Assembly: GCA_035285595.1 (NCBI GenBank)
Contig: JAYKGV010000028.1
Span: 46,077 to 110,076 of the forward strand
Direction of reading: 5' to 3'
DNA length: 64,000 nucleotides
Source of the DNA: VGJW01 sp035285595
Lineage (GTDB): Bacteria > Cyanobacteriota > Sericytochromatia > S15B-MN24 > VGJW01
Shown: one piece after another, positions 7,948-15,562 of the stretch
How the letters are laid out: each line of letters starts with the position of its first letter
Position numbering within the stretch: position 1 is the first letter of the stretch
Position numbers and translations under genes: made by a program
The notes under the pieces: model-generated
Seen by the model: only the letters and a program-made list of their open reading frames with translations
What the model was told of the DNA's origin: nothing
Databases searched by the model: none

Positions 7948-10628
7948 AGCTGGTATGGCAGGCCCTCAGCCTGCGCGGCCTGTTGCCCGGGGTACCCGCC
8001 GCGCTGGTGGCCTTCGCCCTGCTCTGGCGGCTGCTGCTGATGCTGTTGCCCGTTGGCTTCGGGGCAGATCTCCAGACGTTCCATGCGTGGGCCTTCAAGA
8101 TGGCCCGTGAAGGGCCGTGGCATTTCTACGACACCATCTGGTGTGATTACACTCCCGCCTATCTGTATGTCCTGGGAGTCGTCGGCGTGCTCGACGCGCT
8201 GCTGCAGCCGCTTTCCGGCGGGGCCAGGATGGTCACGCACGCCTTGGTCAAACTGCCGGGGGTCGTGGCCGACTTCTTTGTCCTCGCGGCATGCCTGAGG
8301 TTGACCCAGGGTCGAATCACCGATCGTGCCCGCACCTGGCTTTCCGCTGCGTGGTTGCTGTCGCCGGTGGGATGGGGCGTATCGGCTTTGTGGGGCCAGA
8401 TGGACGCGGTTCTGCTGGCGGTGCTGGCCTGGGCATGGGTGGCGCGTCGCGAGGGCAGACTCGAGCACGCGATGATGATGATGGCCGTGGCCTCGCTCAT
8501 CAAGCCGCAGGCCGCCTTCGTGGTGCCGATGATGTTGCTGGTGGGCGGTCCCCCCGCCGGGTTGCGGAGGTGGGCCGGTGCCATCGGTCGTGGGGCCTTG
8601 CTGGGTTATGCCTTGGTCTTGCCCTTCACATTGGGAAGCAAGGCCCACGGCGGTCTTGTAGGTCCCTTCGAGTTCCTGCGGTCCAAACTTGCGGCTACGG
8701 CGGGCACCTACCCGCACAGTTCCGTCAACGCCTTCAACCTCTGGGCGGCCACGGGGATGTGGCAGCCCGACTCCCGGCTCCTGCTCGGTATTCCGCATGC
8801 GGCCTGGGGCTTGGTGTTGCTGGGCGTCGTCCTGATCCTGCTGGTCCGTCACGTGCTGACAAAGGGGCGGTCTCTGGCTCTGGGGCAGGCAGACCTGCTC
8901 ATGGCGCTGGTTCCCCTGGCGTGTTTCCTGCTGACCACCCGGATGCACGAGCGCTACATCTACCCCGGTCTGGGGCTGCTGACGGTGGCCGCTGCCGTCA
9001 ATGCGAGGCTTCGCTTGCACTGGACCCTCCTGACCGGCGTGGCGACAGCCAACCTTGCTTACGCCTACGGCCTCTATCACCCGCCGGGACCGTGGTGGGG
9101 GGGAGTGAGGCAGGCCTTCGAGGGCGGACTCATCCTTGTCTCCGTCCTGTTGGCCATGTTTGCGTTCGGAGACCTCATGGGGCAGATCTTGCTCCCCTCC
9201 GAAGCGCCTGCGCGCAGACACTGGCATCAGGCCATGCTTGCGCTCGGGTGCCGCCAGATCCGCAGGGGGACTCCTGTTCTCCAGCCCCGGCGCACGCCTT
9301 GGGATGCGCTTGACTTGCGCTGGATGTGGGGGCTGGCCTTGGGATTTCTGGCGCTTGGTGCCATTCGCATCGGTCTGCCGAATGAACAGATTTTCGATGA
9401 GGTATATCACGCGCGCACCGCTCGCGAGTTCGTAGATGGAGTAGAACCCTACGAATGGACCCATCCGCATCTTGGCAAATTGGCGATTGCCCTCGTCTTG
9501 TGGCTTACCGGCACCGCGGATGCCTGGGGTTGGCGGGTTGCAAGCTTGCTCGCCGGCGCGGCCACGCTGATGGTGGTCTACGGTTTCGCGCGCCAGATCT
9601 TCGGTCAGCGCCGGGTGGCCGTCCTTGCGGCCGGATTGCTGATGCTCGACGGGGTCTTCTTCGTCCAGAGCAGGGTCGCGATGACCAATATCTTCTGTGT
9701 CCTCTTCATAACCTCCGGAGCTTGGGCGCTATGGCAGAAGGCGGTGCGGGGACCGGTCAGACACTGGTTGGCCGACATGCCCCCTGTAGCGGCCGGGAGG
9801 CTGGCCCTCGCAGCGCCGGGTAGGTGGCAGACCCTTTGGTGGTCCGAGGGCCCCTTGCTGCTTTGGGGCTTGGCCACGGGGGCCGCCATCGCGAGTCGCT
9901 GGTCCGCGATTTATGCGTGGGGCATCGGCGTCTTCCTGCTCGTCTTCGAGGCCGTGAGGTACCGCAGGTTCGGCGATCCGGACGGATTAGGACCTCGGCT
10001 CCTGCTCCGTCTCGCGATCTTTGGCGGTCTGGTGCCCGCCTCGGTCTATGTCCTGAGCTATTTGCCCTGGTTCATCCAGCATCCCGAACATACCCTGAGG
10101 GACCTCTGGGACCTTCAGGGTCGGATGTATCGCTATCACGCGGACATGTCCGCGACCCACAACTACCAGTCCGCCTGGTGGACCTGGCCTTTCCTGGCAA
10201 GGCCGACGTGGTACTGGTTCAAGGATTTCAAGGACGGTACGGCCGGTGGCATCGTCGCCATCGGCAATCCAGCCATCTGGTGGGCTTACCTGCCCGTGGT
10301 ACTTGGTTCTACCTGGGTTGCTTTCAGGCGGCTGGACTGGCGGTTCGGATTGCCTGCTGCATTTGCCCTTGGATTATGGCTCGCGTGGGGAGTCGAGCCC
10401 AGGAACCTCATCTTCCTGCATTACATGTTCGAGGCGATCCCTTTCACATGCATCCTGTTGGCCTTCATCCTCGACCGTCTATGGCGCCATCCCCCGACCG
10501 CCTTGTGGCCCAAGGCCTATGTAGGGGTCACCTTGGCCCTGTTCATCTTTTTCTATCCGCTCCTGGCTGGTTGGCCCGTGCCCTGGGCCTACTACCGAGC
10601 CCACGTCTGGTTCCCGTCCTGGCTCTAG
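7944..10628 (+). CDS. Double GT-C membrane glycosyltransferase, C-terminal half PMT-like
   Basis: A very large (894-residue) polytopic membrane protein. The second half (from about residue 470) is a protein O-mannosyltransferase family module. It has an acidic loop after the first membrane helix (NEQIFDEVYHARTAREF), then a GVEPYEWTHPHLGK segment, and a C-terminal four-helix domain (KDGTAGGIVAIGNPAIWW, PRNLIFLHYMFEAIPF). The first half is another GT-C-like polytopic domain with its own acidic/aromatic loop (GADLQTFHAWAFKM, YDTIWCDYTPAYLYVL), resembling GT87-type lipid-linked sugar transferases. It therefore looks like two transferases fused, probably using polyprenyl-phosphate sugars to glycosylate envelope proteins or glycans. 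The start is a TTG overlapping the rph stop (TTGA), suggesting translational coupling; it has no strong ribosome site. Confidence 0.85.
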   Translation: MKLVWQALSLRGLLPGVPAALVAFALLWRLLLMLLPVGFGADLQTFHAWAFKMAREGPWHFYDTIWCDYTPAYLYVLGVVGVLDALLQPLSGGARMVTHALVKLPGVVADFFVLAACLRLTQGRITDRARTWLSAAWLLSPVGWGVSALWGQMDAVLLAVLAWAWVARREGRLEHAMMMMAVASLIKPQAAFVVPMMLLVGGPPAGLRRWAGAIGRGALLGYALVLPFTLGSKAHGGLVGPFEFLRSKLAATAGTYPHSSVNAFNLWAATGMWQPDSRLLLGIPHAAWGLVLLGVVLILLVRHVLTKGRSLALGQADLLMALVPLACFLLTTRMHERYIYPGLGLLTVAAAVNARLRLHWTLLTGVATANLAYAYGLYHPPGPWWGGVRQAFEGGLILVSVLLAMFAFGDLMGQILLPSEAPARRHWHQAMLALGCRQIRRGTPVLQPRRTPWDALDLRWMWGLALGFLALGAIRIGLPNEQIFDEVYHARTAREFVDGVEPYEWTHPHLGKLAIALVLWLTGTADAWGWRVASLLAGAATLMVVYGFARQIFGQRRVAVLAAGLLMLDGVFFVQSRVAMTNIFCVLFITSGAWALWQKAVRGPVRHWLADMPPVAAGRLALAAPGRWQTLWWSEGPLLLWGLATGAAIASRWSAIYAWGIGVFLLVFEAVRYRRFGDPDGLGPRLLLRLAIFGGLVPASVYVLSYLPWFIQHPEHTLRDLWDLQGRMYRYHADMSATHNYQSAWWTWPFLARPTWYWFKDFKDGTAGGIVAIGNPAIWWAYLPVVLGSTWVAFRRLDWRFGLPAAFALGLWLAWGVEPRNLIFLHYMFEAIPFTCILLAFILDRLWRHPPTALWPKAYVGVTLALFIFFYPLLAGWPVPWAYYRAHVWFPSWL

Positions 10629-10639
10629 AGGGAGGCCAG

Positions 10640-10668
10640 TTCAGCTCTTGCGACCTGCTGGGTATAAC
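10640..10668 (+). promoter_or_regulatory. Promoter, predicted leaderless start
   Basis: TTCAGC (10640-10645), 17 bases, then TATAAC (10663-10668). Only six bases separate this -10 box from the ATG at 10675, which has no ribosome-binding site. Confidence 0.5.
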
Positions 10669-10674
10669 TTGCAC

Positions 10675-11136
10675 ATGAAGTCCGAGGAGATTCCGTCCCT
10701 CCCTGCTGCCCCTCGGGCGCGGGCGATCGGTTCCTTGCGGGCGATGACCAAGGTCCTGGCCGGCCTTACGGACTGGTTGCCACAGCGATATGGACATGGG
10801 CTCCAGCTGACGGCGTCTTCGGACCACGCCTCGGCGCCTCAGGCGACCGGCCTGCTCCGCGGATTGAGCAAGGTCATCGGTAGAGCCAAGGAAAGGGTCC
10901 TTGCGCCTTTCGAGGCCCTTGCCTCCTACGCCCGAAGCCTGGTAGGGCAGACCGTCGGTCGGTTCTTCGGACAACAGGCTCGGCAGCGTGAAGAGGCGGA
11001 GCAAGAGGAGAGGGAGCGTCAGCCCGAGCAGTTGCGCAGGCAGATGGCTCGCAACCGGGAGATCGAACGCGTACGCCAGATGGCTGGTCAGGTTGCCGAG
11101 GCCAGGCGGCAGGAGCATGAGGCGGCCCGGCGTTGA
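10675..11136 (+). CDS. Hypothetical protein with charged C-terminal helix
   Basis: No family recognised. About 153 residues from the ATG at 10675, which is chosen because a -10 box lies six bases ahead of it. The N-terminal half is mildly hydrophobic and Ala/Leu-rich. From about residue 95 onward there is a long Gln/Glu/Arg helix (repeated QREEAEQEERERQPEQ-like sequence) that is probably a coiled coil. It overlaps the downstream membrane-protein gene by four bases (TTGA), so the pair may act together near the membrane. Confidence 0.7.
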   Translation: MKSEEIPSLPAAPRARAIGSLRAMTKVLAGLTDWLPQRYGHGLQLTASSDHASAPQATGLLRGLSKVIGRAKERVLAPFEALASYARSLVGQTVGRFFGQQARQREEAEQEERERQPEQLRRQMARNREIERVRQMAGQVAEARRQEHEAARR

Positions 11137-11633
11137 TTGCCGTGGGTTACGCGGACGTGGTGCAGCTGGGTCAGGCTATCCTCGTCTGGCTGGTCATAGG
11201 TCTCGTCTTGTTGGCGGGATGGCTGTTGCTCTTGGCGGCGCGGGCCCTTAAGCGGTTACCTGCGGCGCTAGATCGTCTCGAGCGTATCCTTGACAGGCTC
11301 GTGCAGGAAGCCGATGCCCTTGAAGGTCTTGGGGGAAGTGTCAGGCAGGCTGGCGGCCACCTTGGGGAGGCAGCCGAAGATCTCGCCAGTGTCACGGGTA
11401 TGGCAGCGGAGACCAGCCGGAAGATTCAACAGAAGCTGGCGGACCCTCTGGTCGATGGCGCCGAGCTCCTGCTTCTTCGCGTGGGGCGCCAAGGGCAAGT
11501 CGCTTGGGCCGCGGCCGCGGCTGCGGGCAGGAGCCTCATGGGCAAGGCTGCTAAGGCTGGCCCAGGGCGATCAGAACCCAGCTCGACCACGCGCGAGGCC
11601 CAAGAATCAGCGCGCCCGCCCCTAACGCCGTAA
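11133..11633 (+). CDS. Single-pass membrane protein with coiled coil (DUF948-like)
   Basis: About 166 residues. One strong N-terminal membrane helix (about residues 12-38, LVWLVIGLVLLAGWLLLLAA) is followed by a long amphipathic helix (RLERILDRLVQEADALEGL, TSRKIQQKLADPLVDG) and a low-complexity Ala/Ser/Pro tail. The architecture resembles DUF948-type stress-associated membrane proteins, but identity is not firm. The TTG start overlaps the previous stop; GTG at 11142 is an alternative. The last 83 bases overlap dgkA on the opposite strand. Confidence 0.65.
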   Translation: MIAVGYADVVQLGQAILVWLVIGLVLLAGWLLLLAARALKRLPAALDRLERILDRLVQEADALEGLGGSVRQAGGHLGEAAEDLASVTGMAAETSRKIQQKLADPLVDGAELLLLRVGRQGQVAWAAAAAAGRSLMGKAAKAGPGRSEPSSTTREAQESARPPLTP

Positions 11634-11943
11634 GGGCCGACAGCAAGACGGCACCCGCCGCCACGTCCTTGGCTGCCTTCGCCAGGGGGTGCTTGCGATG
11701 GGTGGCGAGGTCGACCGCATTCTCAATGGCCGTGTTGACCATCTCAAAAGCCATGACGCCTGACGAGACCAGAGCGAGAATCGCGATTTCGACTCTGGTG
11801 CAATCGAGAAGAAGGGCAAGAGACAACGCGGTGGTGCCTGCGATGACGTGGACTCGGAAATTTCTCTGGGTCCGCCACATGAAGACCAGACCCGCCAGAG
11901 CGAAGCGGAAGCTTTCAAAGAAGCTCCTGGCCCTGTATCTCAC
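11551..11943 (-). CDS. dgkA: Diacylglycerol/undecaprenol kinase
   Basis: Small integral-membrane lipid kinase that phosphorylates diacylglycerol or undecaprenol. About 130 residues with three membrane helices and the signature FEMVNTAIENAVDL followed by HPLAKAAKDVAAGAVLL. The N-terminus (RSFFESFRFALAGL...TQRNFRVH) matches the family. The GTG at 11943 overlaps the ybeY stop (GTGA), with GGAGG about ten bases upstream; a longer start at 11967 is less likely. The ybeY-dgkA pairing is the widely conserved neighbourhood. Confidence 0.93.
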   Translation of the reverse strand: MRYRARSFFESFRFALAGLVFMWRTQRNFRVHVIAGTTALSLALLLDCTRVEIAILALVSSGVMAFEMVNTAIENAVDLATHRKHPLAKAAKDVAAGAVLLSALTALGAGALILGPRAWSSWVLIALGQP

Positions 11944-12422
11944 GAGTTCGGGACCTCCAACCCCCACGACTGCAGCAGCCGTCTTTGCTCTGCACGCATG
12001 CGCAAATCATCTTCTGAGGTCTCGTGATCGAGGCCCGTCAAATGAAGCAATCCGTGCGCAAGCAGGAAACCAAACTCCCGATCGAGGCCATGACCATAGG
12101 AATCGGCTTGTCGGCGACACGTCTCGAACGACACCACGATGTCCCCCAGCAAGAGGGGACCTGGTTCAACGGGCAGGTGGCCTTCGCGCAAGGCGACGAC
12201 TTCTTGCTCGGTATACATGGGAAAGGACAGGACGTCGGTCGCCTCGTCCTTGTCCCTGTGATGGGCGTTGAGCTCCCGGATGGTGCGATCGTCGACGATC
12301 CTGACGGCAAGGACCGTGTCCTCTGGGAGACCAAGCCGTGCCATACCTTCCGACAGACGTCGTTCCCAGCCTGCGAGCACCTCAACAGGTACGTCGACCT
12401 CAGCTTCGAGGTGAACCTCCAA
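11940..12422 (-). CDS. ybeY: Endoribonuclease YbeY, rRNA maturation factor
   Basis: Zinc-dependent endoribonuclease needed for 16S rRNA 3'-end processing and ribosome quality control. About 160 residues, with the metal motif H-x3-H-x5-H seen as HGLLHLTGLDHE and the preceding conserved ATDVLSFPM. The TTG at 12422 is preceded by AGGAGG and lies inside the end of the HD-protein gene (23-base overlap), so expression is probably coupled. A longer N-terminus from 12551 would be unlike the family. Confidence 0.94.
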   Translation of the reverse strand: MEVHLEAEVDVPVEVLAGWERRLSEGMARLGLPEDTVLAVRIVDDRTIRELNAHHRDKDEATDVLSFPMYTEQEVVALREGHLPVEPGPLLLGDIVVSFETCRRQADSYGHGLDREFGFLLAHGLLHLTGLDHETSEDDLRMRAEQRRLLQSWGLEVPNS

Positions 12423-13911
12423 GGCGCCTCCTGTCTTCCCTGCGGGCTCGCTCCTCGCGTTCCAGCAACTGATCGGGATACTCGATCCTCTGATGATACA
12501 AACCTTGCAGAATTCTGTTGAAGACCCCGATGATGACTTCGATTTCGGCAAGGGTCAGGGGGGTTTCTGAAAGCTCACCTTCATCGACCCGCTTCTGCAC
12601 GATTCTTCTGATGGTTGCCTCGATTTGTTCGGGCGAGGGTCTTGTCAAGGTGCGGCAAGTGGCCTCTACGCCGTCGGCCAGCATGACAATGGCGGTTTCT
12701 TTCGTGCTGGGCCGTGGGCCGGGGTACCTGAAATGCTCTTCGAGCACCTCATCCGCACCTTCGGATTCACACGCCTGATGGTAGAAGTAGGACACCAGAG
12801 AGCATCCGTGGTGGGTGGGAATAAAGGCCGCCACCTGGTCGGGCAAGCGATGTTCCTTGGCCATCTCGATTCCCTCGCGCACGTGAGCCGTGATCACCAG
12901 GGCGGAGAGTCGCGGCGAGATCTGGTCGTGCTGGTTGGGCATCCCCTGCTGATTCTCTATGAAGAAGTAGGGACGCTTGGTCTTGCCGATGTCGTGGTAA
13001 TAGGCACCGACGCGCACCAGCAGGGGATCTGCACCTACCGCTTCGGCAGCGGCCTCGCCGAGGTTCCCGACCAGGATGGAGTGGTGATAGGTGCCTGGTG
13101 CCTTGAGCAGCAAGGTCCGCAGGAGAGGCTGAGCTGGGTTGGCGAGTTCGAGCAGGGTGAAGGGAGTCACGATGCCAGATAGTCGCTCAAGGTAAGGCAG
13201 CAGGCCCATGCCCAGTACGACGGCCATAGGGCCCGACAACGCGGCATGCATGGCCGAGAGGCCGATCTCCTCCCACCCTCTGCTACGAAGCAGAAGCAGC
13301 AGGGCCGTGGCTACTGCCATGGCGGCGGCGACGCGGAAACCTGCCCGGCCGACGTCCCACCGTTCCCGGACCCGTTTCAGGGCCTCGACGGCCACCCAGC
13401 TTCCCAGGATCCCGACGACGACCACATCGGGTCCTTGGGTCGGCAAGGCCTGCAGAAGAAGTCCCCACGCCAGAACTGCGGCCATGGCCGTGCTTCGGTT
13501 CATGAACAGGAAGACCATGATGGCTCCGGCAGGCAGTGGTGTGACGAGGGCGGGGGCATGGAGATGGTCCAGAAGGGTCACCAGGGCGAACAAGCCCACG
13601 GTGAGTCCGCCAAGCAACGCTTGCCGCGCCGGTGACTGCAAGGCGCCGGTCTGGTGGTGCACCGTGTAGTGGACGAAGGCCGCGCCGGCCGCCACGACCG
13701 ACATGAGCACTCCTAGCGCGACCAAGGGGGAAGCTTGGCCGCCGAGCAGAACCGGCCACCAGGAGGGCACGGCCGCAAGCATCAGGGCCGCGACGGAAAT
13801 CGCGACCAAGCTGGCGACGCCAGCGGGCCTGCTCAGGGAGCGCAGGCGGTTCGAGTCGGTCTGGGGCGGGGCGTGCTTGGCGTCGGAGATGACCTTGTCC
13901 TCCACGTTCAT
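12400..13911 (-). CDS. 7TM-HD protein, short PgpH/YqfF-like c-di-AMP phosphodiesterase
   Basis: Membrane protein of about 503 residues. The first ~250 residues hold a bundle of about seven membrane helices (the 7TM_7TMR_HD type). The C-terminal half is an HD domain with the metal-binding YYHDIGK and GTYHHSILVGNLGE, plus IPTHHGCSLVSYFYHQA and EATCRTLTRPS. PgpH/YqfF proteins hydrolyse cyclic di-AMP. Those proteins usually have a large extracytoplasmic HDED domain between the first helix and the bundle; it is absent here. The neighbours ybeY and dgkA are those of yqfF in Firmicutes. The start is uncertain: the ATG at 13911 lies inside a TATAAT box, and the GTG at 13905 is a leaderless alternative. 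Confidence 0.88.
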   Translation of the reverse strand: MNVEDKVISDAKHAPPQTDSNRLRSLSRPAGVASLVAISVAALMLAAVPSWWPVLLGGQASPLVALGVLMSVVAAGAAFVHYTVHHQTGALQSPARQALLGGLTVGLFALVTLLDHLHAPALVTPLPAGAIMVFLFMNRSTAMAAVLAWGLLLQALPTQGPDVVVVGILGSWVAVEALKRVRERWDVGRAGFRVAAAMAVATALLLLLRSRGWEEIGLSAMHAALSGPMAVVLGMGLLPYLERLSGIVTPFTLLELANPAQPLLRTLLLKAPGTYHHSILVGNLGEAAAEAVGADPLLVRVGAYYHDIGKTKRPYFFIENQQGMPNQHDQISPRLSALVITAHVREGIEMAKEHRLPDQVAAFIPTHHGCSLVSYFYHQACESEGADEVLEEHFRYPGPRPSTKETAIVMLADGVEATCRTLTRPSPEQIEATIRRIVQKRVDEGELSETPLTLAEIEVIIGVFNRILQGLYHQRIEYPDQLLEREERARREDRRRLGGSPRS

Positions 13912-13915
13912 TATA
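13910..13915 (-). promoter_or_regulatory. TATAAT -10 box overlapping the start of the HD gene
   Basis: A perfect TATAAT on the minus strand covers the putative ATG (13911). It follows the rpsU terminator and marks a new transcription unit for the HD gene, ybeY and dgkA. Its position suggests initiation at or just after the GTG at 13905, so the leader would be nearly absent. Confidence 0.55.
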
Positions 13916-13932
13916 GCCGGATGGCTGGCGGC

Positions 13933-13969
13933 AAAAAGGGAAGAGGCCCTCGCTACGCGGGGGCCTCTT
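13933..13969 (-). terminator. Intrinsic terminator of rpsU
   Basis: Stem AAGAGGCCC/GGGCCTCTT with a small inner stem, followed on the minus strand by CCC and five T residues. Classic Rho-independent form 16 bases after the rpsU stop. Confidence 0.85.
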
Positions 13970-13984
13970 TGGGAAGAACACGAA

Positions 13985-14158
13985 TCAGGAGCGGCGCTTG
14001 CGGGCGGCCTCAGCCTTGCGCTTGCGGCGCACACTGGGCTTCTCGTAGCGTTCGCGGCGCTTGATTTCGGAGAGGATTCCGGCTTTCTGGATCTTCTTCT
14101 TGAAGCGCTTGAGTGCGGCTTCGATGCTTTCCCCTTCGGTGACACGAATTTCAGCCAT
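13985..14158 (-). CDS. rpsU: 30S ribosomal protein S21
   Basis: Small-subunit protein of 57 residues. The N-terminus (MAEIRVTEGESIEAALKRF), a central KKKIQKAGILSEIKRRERYEKP and a very basic tail (RRKRKAEAARKRRS) are diagnostic of bS21. The ATG at 14158 has an unusually complete ribosome site (AAGGGGGTGAT) five to six bases ahead, matching the 16S anti-SD closely as expected for a highly expressed gene. It is flanked by its own terminator and appears monocistronic. Confidence 0.97.
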   Translation of the reverse strand: MAEIRVTEGESIEAALKRFKKKIQKAGILSEIKRRERYEKPSVRRKRKAEAARKRRS

Positions 14159-14308
14159 GCGGTATCACCCCCTTCCATCCAAACCATCTCGCAAACTAAA
14201 TACTCGGTTGAGTGTAGGACGAAATCTGGAAGGAGGCAAGCCTTCCGATGCTGGGTGGCGTCCAGGAAACCGGCCCGATGGACCGTGCGGCGCTGGCAGA
14301 GGCGCGAT

Positions 14309-14641
14309 CTAGCCCGGTGGCCATTGCATGGCTCGGCCGGCCAGGAGATGAAAGTGCAAGTGGAAGACCGATTGACCGGCACCCGCCCCTTGATTGGTGA
14401 CCAGACGATAGGCCTCCTCCACACGCAGCAGACGAGCCGTTTGCTGGATGGTCAGGATGAGGCCTGTCCCCTCGGCCGGATCCAGATCCTGAAAGCCATT
14501 GCAATGGCGAACAGGGACCACCAGCACGTGCGTCGGAGCCTGTGGCGTTCGATCCGCGAAGGCTACGGCATCATCCGTCCGATGAAGGATCGTGGCGGGC
14601 AGCTGGCCCTCAACGATGCGGCAGAAGATACAGTCTTCCAA
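14309..14641 (-). CDS. HIT-family nucleotide-binding protein
   Basis: Histidine-triad hydrolase/transferase of about 110 residues, acting on AMP-linked or dinucleotide substrates. It has the N-terminal zinc-type CIFCRIVEG and the catalytic triad SVFHLHFHLL. The TTG at 14641 is chosen because AGGGGG lies six bases upstream and it places the family start (LEDCIFCRI) at residue 1. It is the last gene of the sigma/anti-sigma operon, ten bases after the small secreted protein. Confidence 0.94.
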   Translation of the reverse strand: MEDCIFCRIVEGQLPATILHRTDDAVAFADRTPQAPTHVLVVPVRHCNGFQDLDPAEGTGLILTIQQTARLLRVEEAYRLVTNQGAGAGQSVFHLHFHLLAGRAMQWPPG

Positions 14642-14651
14642 GGCTTGCCCC

Positions 14652-14867
14652 CTAGCGAAACCTTGGGCGTTCGACGTGACTCGCACCGGTGGGTGCCGAC
14701 CCCGGGGACCCAACCCGTACCTGAACCCCTCCGATGGGCAACGTGGCGGGTGTCGGGCTGGGGGTGGGGGTGGGAGCGGGACGCGGATTGGCCATCGCCG
14801 GTGCCGTGCTCAGGAAAAGCATTGCAACGGCCAGCAGGGCCATCGGGGTCGGGAACCCGTGTCTCAC
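14652..14867 (-). CDS. Small secreted Pro/Thr-rich protein in an ECF sigma operon
   Basis: 71 residues, no family recognised. The first ~26 residues are a signal peptide (MALLAVAMLFLSTAPAMA with an Ala-x-Ala cleavage site). The mature part begins with a Pro/Thr/Ser repeat (about residues 28-41) and ends VGSPGSAPTG. The GTG start overlaps the anti-sigma stop (GTGA) and has GGAGG six bases upstream, so it is translated with the anti-sigma factor. It may be the exported regulator or sensor part of the system, or a processed anti-sigma partner; that is inference from position. Confidence 0.72.
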   Translation of the reverse strand: MRHGFPTPMALLAVAMLFLSTAPAMANPRPAPTPTPSPTPATLPIGGVQVRVGSPGSAPTGASHVERPRFR

Positions 14868-15562
14868 GCTTCACCTCCGTGGTGTCGTCGGCCACCTGAG
14901 GAAGGCAGCTCTCTCACAGGTAGGACGATATGCGTTTCACGGATGTTCCGTGCTTTGCGGACCACTGCTTGAATTTCCCAGCGTCCAGGCTGGAGGGGGC
15001 GAACGGCGATGGGGACGACCGTACGCCCCTTGCGCAGCTGCCCTTGCCACGTGACACGCGATTCTTCCATCGCCTTGCCCTTCGCATCCACGAAGCGCAA
15101 ACCTTCGGGTAGGCGAATGTCAAAGGTCACATCGTCGACGTCTTCCTGAACCTCGAAGGCCACTTGCACCGCCACGTTCTGGCCAAGGGGCACGGCATTC
15201 GCTTCCAGCGTGATGCCGGGATCCGGTGCATGCCCGAGGAAGAGGCTGAAGGCTGCGGCCGCAGCTGCCCCCAACGCCATCGAGGGCCAGTTCAGGGATG
15301 ACAGGAACTGATGATGCCAAGGGCGAGTCGGCAAGGGCTCGGCCGCAAGGGCCAGATGGAAGCGTTGACGGAATCCAGCGGGTAACTGCGGCCGAGGAAG
15401 CGAGCGGACCTGTTCCCGCAAGGCTTGCAGGGCGCGCACACGCGCTGTGCAGGTGGGGCAGGATCCCAAGTGCCCTTCCAACTCGACGTCCAGCGTCCCT
15501 CCCAGCGCGTCGGGACCCTCCAGAGAGGACGCCAGCAAGGGTTCAGCCTGTCGGCAGTCCAT
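14864..15562 (-). CDS. Zinc-finger anti-sigma factor
   Basis: Membrane anti-sigma factor of 232 residues that should hold the upstream-encoded ECF sigma factor. The N-terminal cytoplasmic ZAS domain shows H-x3-C-x2-C (EGHLGSCPTC) with an upstream Cys3. One membrane helix follows (about residues 92-110, ALGAAAAAAFSLFL). The ~120-residue external domain (FEVQEDVDDVTFDIRLPEG) looks like a beta-sandwich. It overlaps the sigma gene by 20 bases, indicating coupled stoichiometry. Confidence 0.9.
   Translation of the reverse strand: MDCRQAEPLLASSLEGPDALGGTLDVELEGHLGSCPTCTARVRALQALREQVRSLPRPQLPAGFRQRFHLALAAEPLPTRPWHHQFLSSLNWPSMALGAAAAAAFSLFLGHAPDPGITLEANAVPLGQNVAVQVAFEVQEDVDDVTFDIRLPEGLRFVDAKGKAMEESRVTWQGQLRKGRTVVPIAVRPLQPGRWEIQAVVRKARNIRETHIVLPVRELPSSGGRRHHGGEA

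Noticed and set aside
7917..9470. 517-residue minus-strand frame across the double glycosyltransferase
   Set aside because: Composition (Gln/His/Arg/Pro-rich) is typical of the antisense of a membrane-protein gene.
13980..14160. RNA gene in the gap between the HD and HIT genes
   Set aside because: The stretch encodes ribosomal protein S21 with a strong ribosome site.
13703..14899. 398-residue plus-strand frame spanning rpsU and the HIT gene
   Set aside because: It crosses several real minus-strand genes and a terminator.
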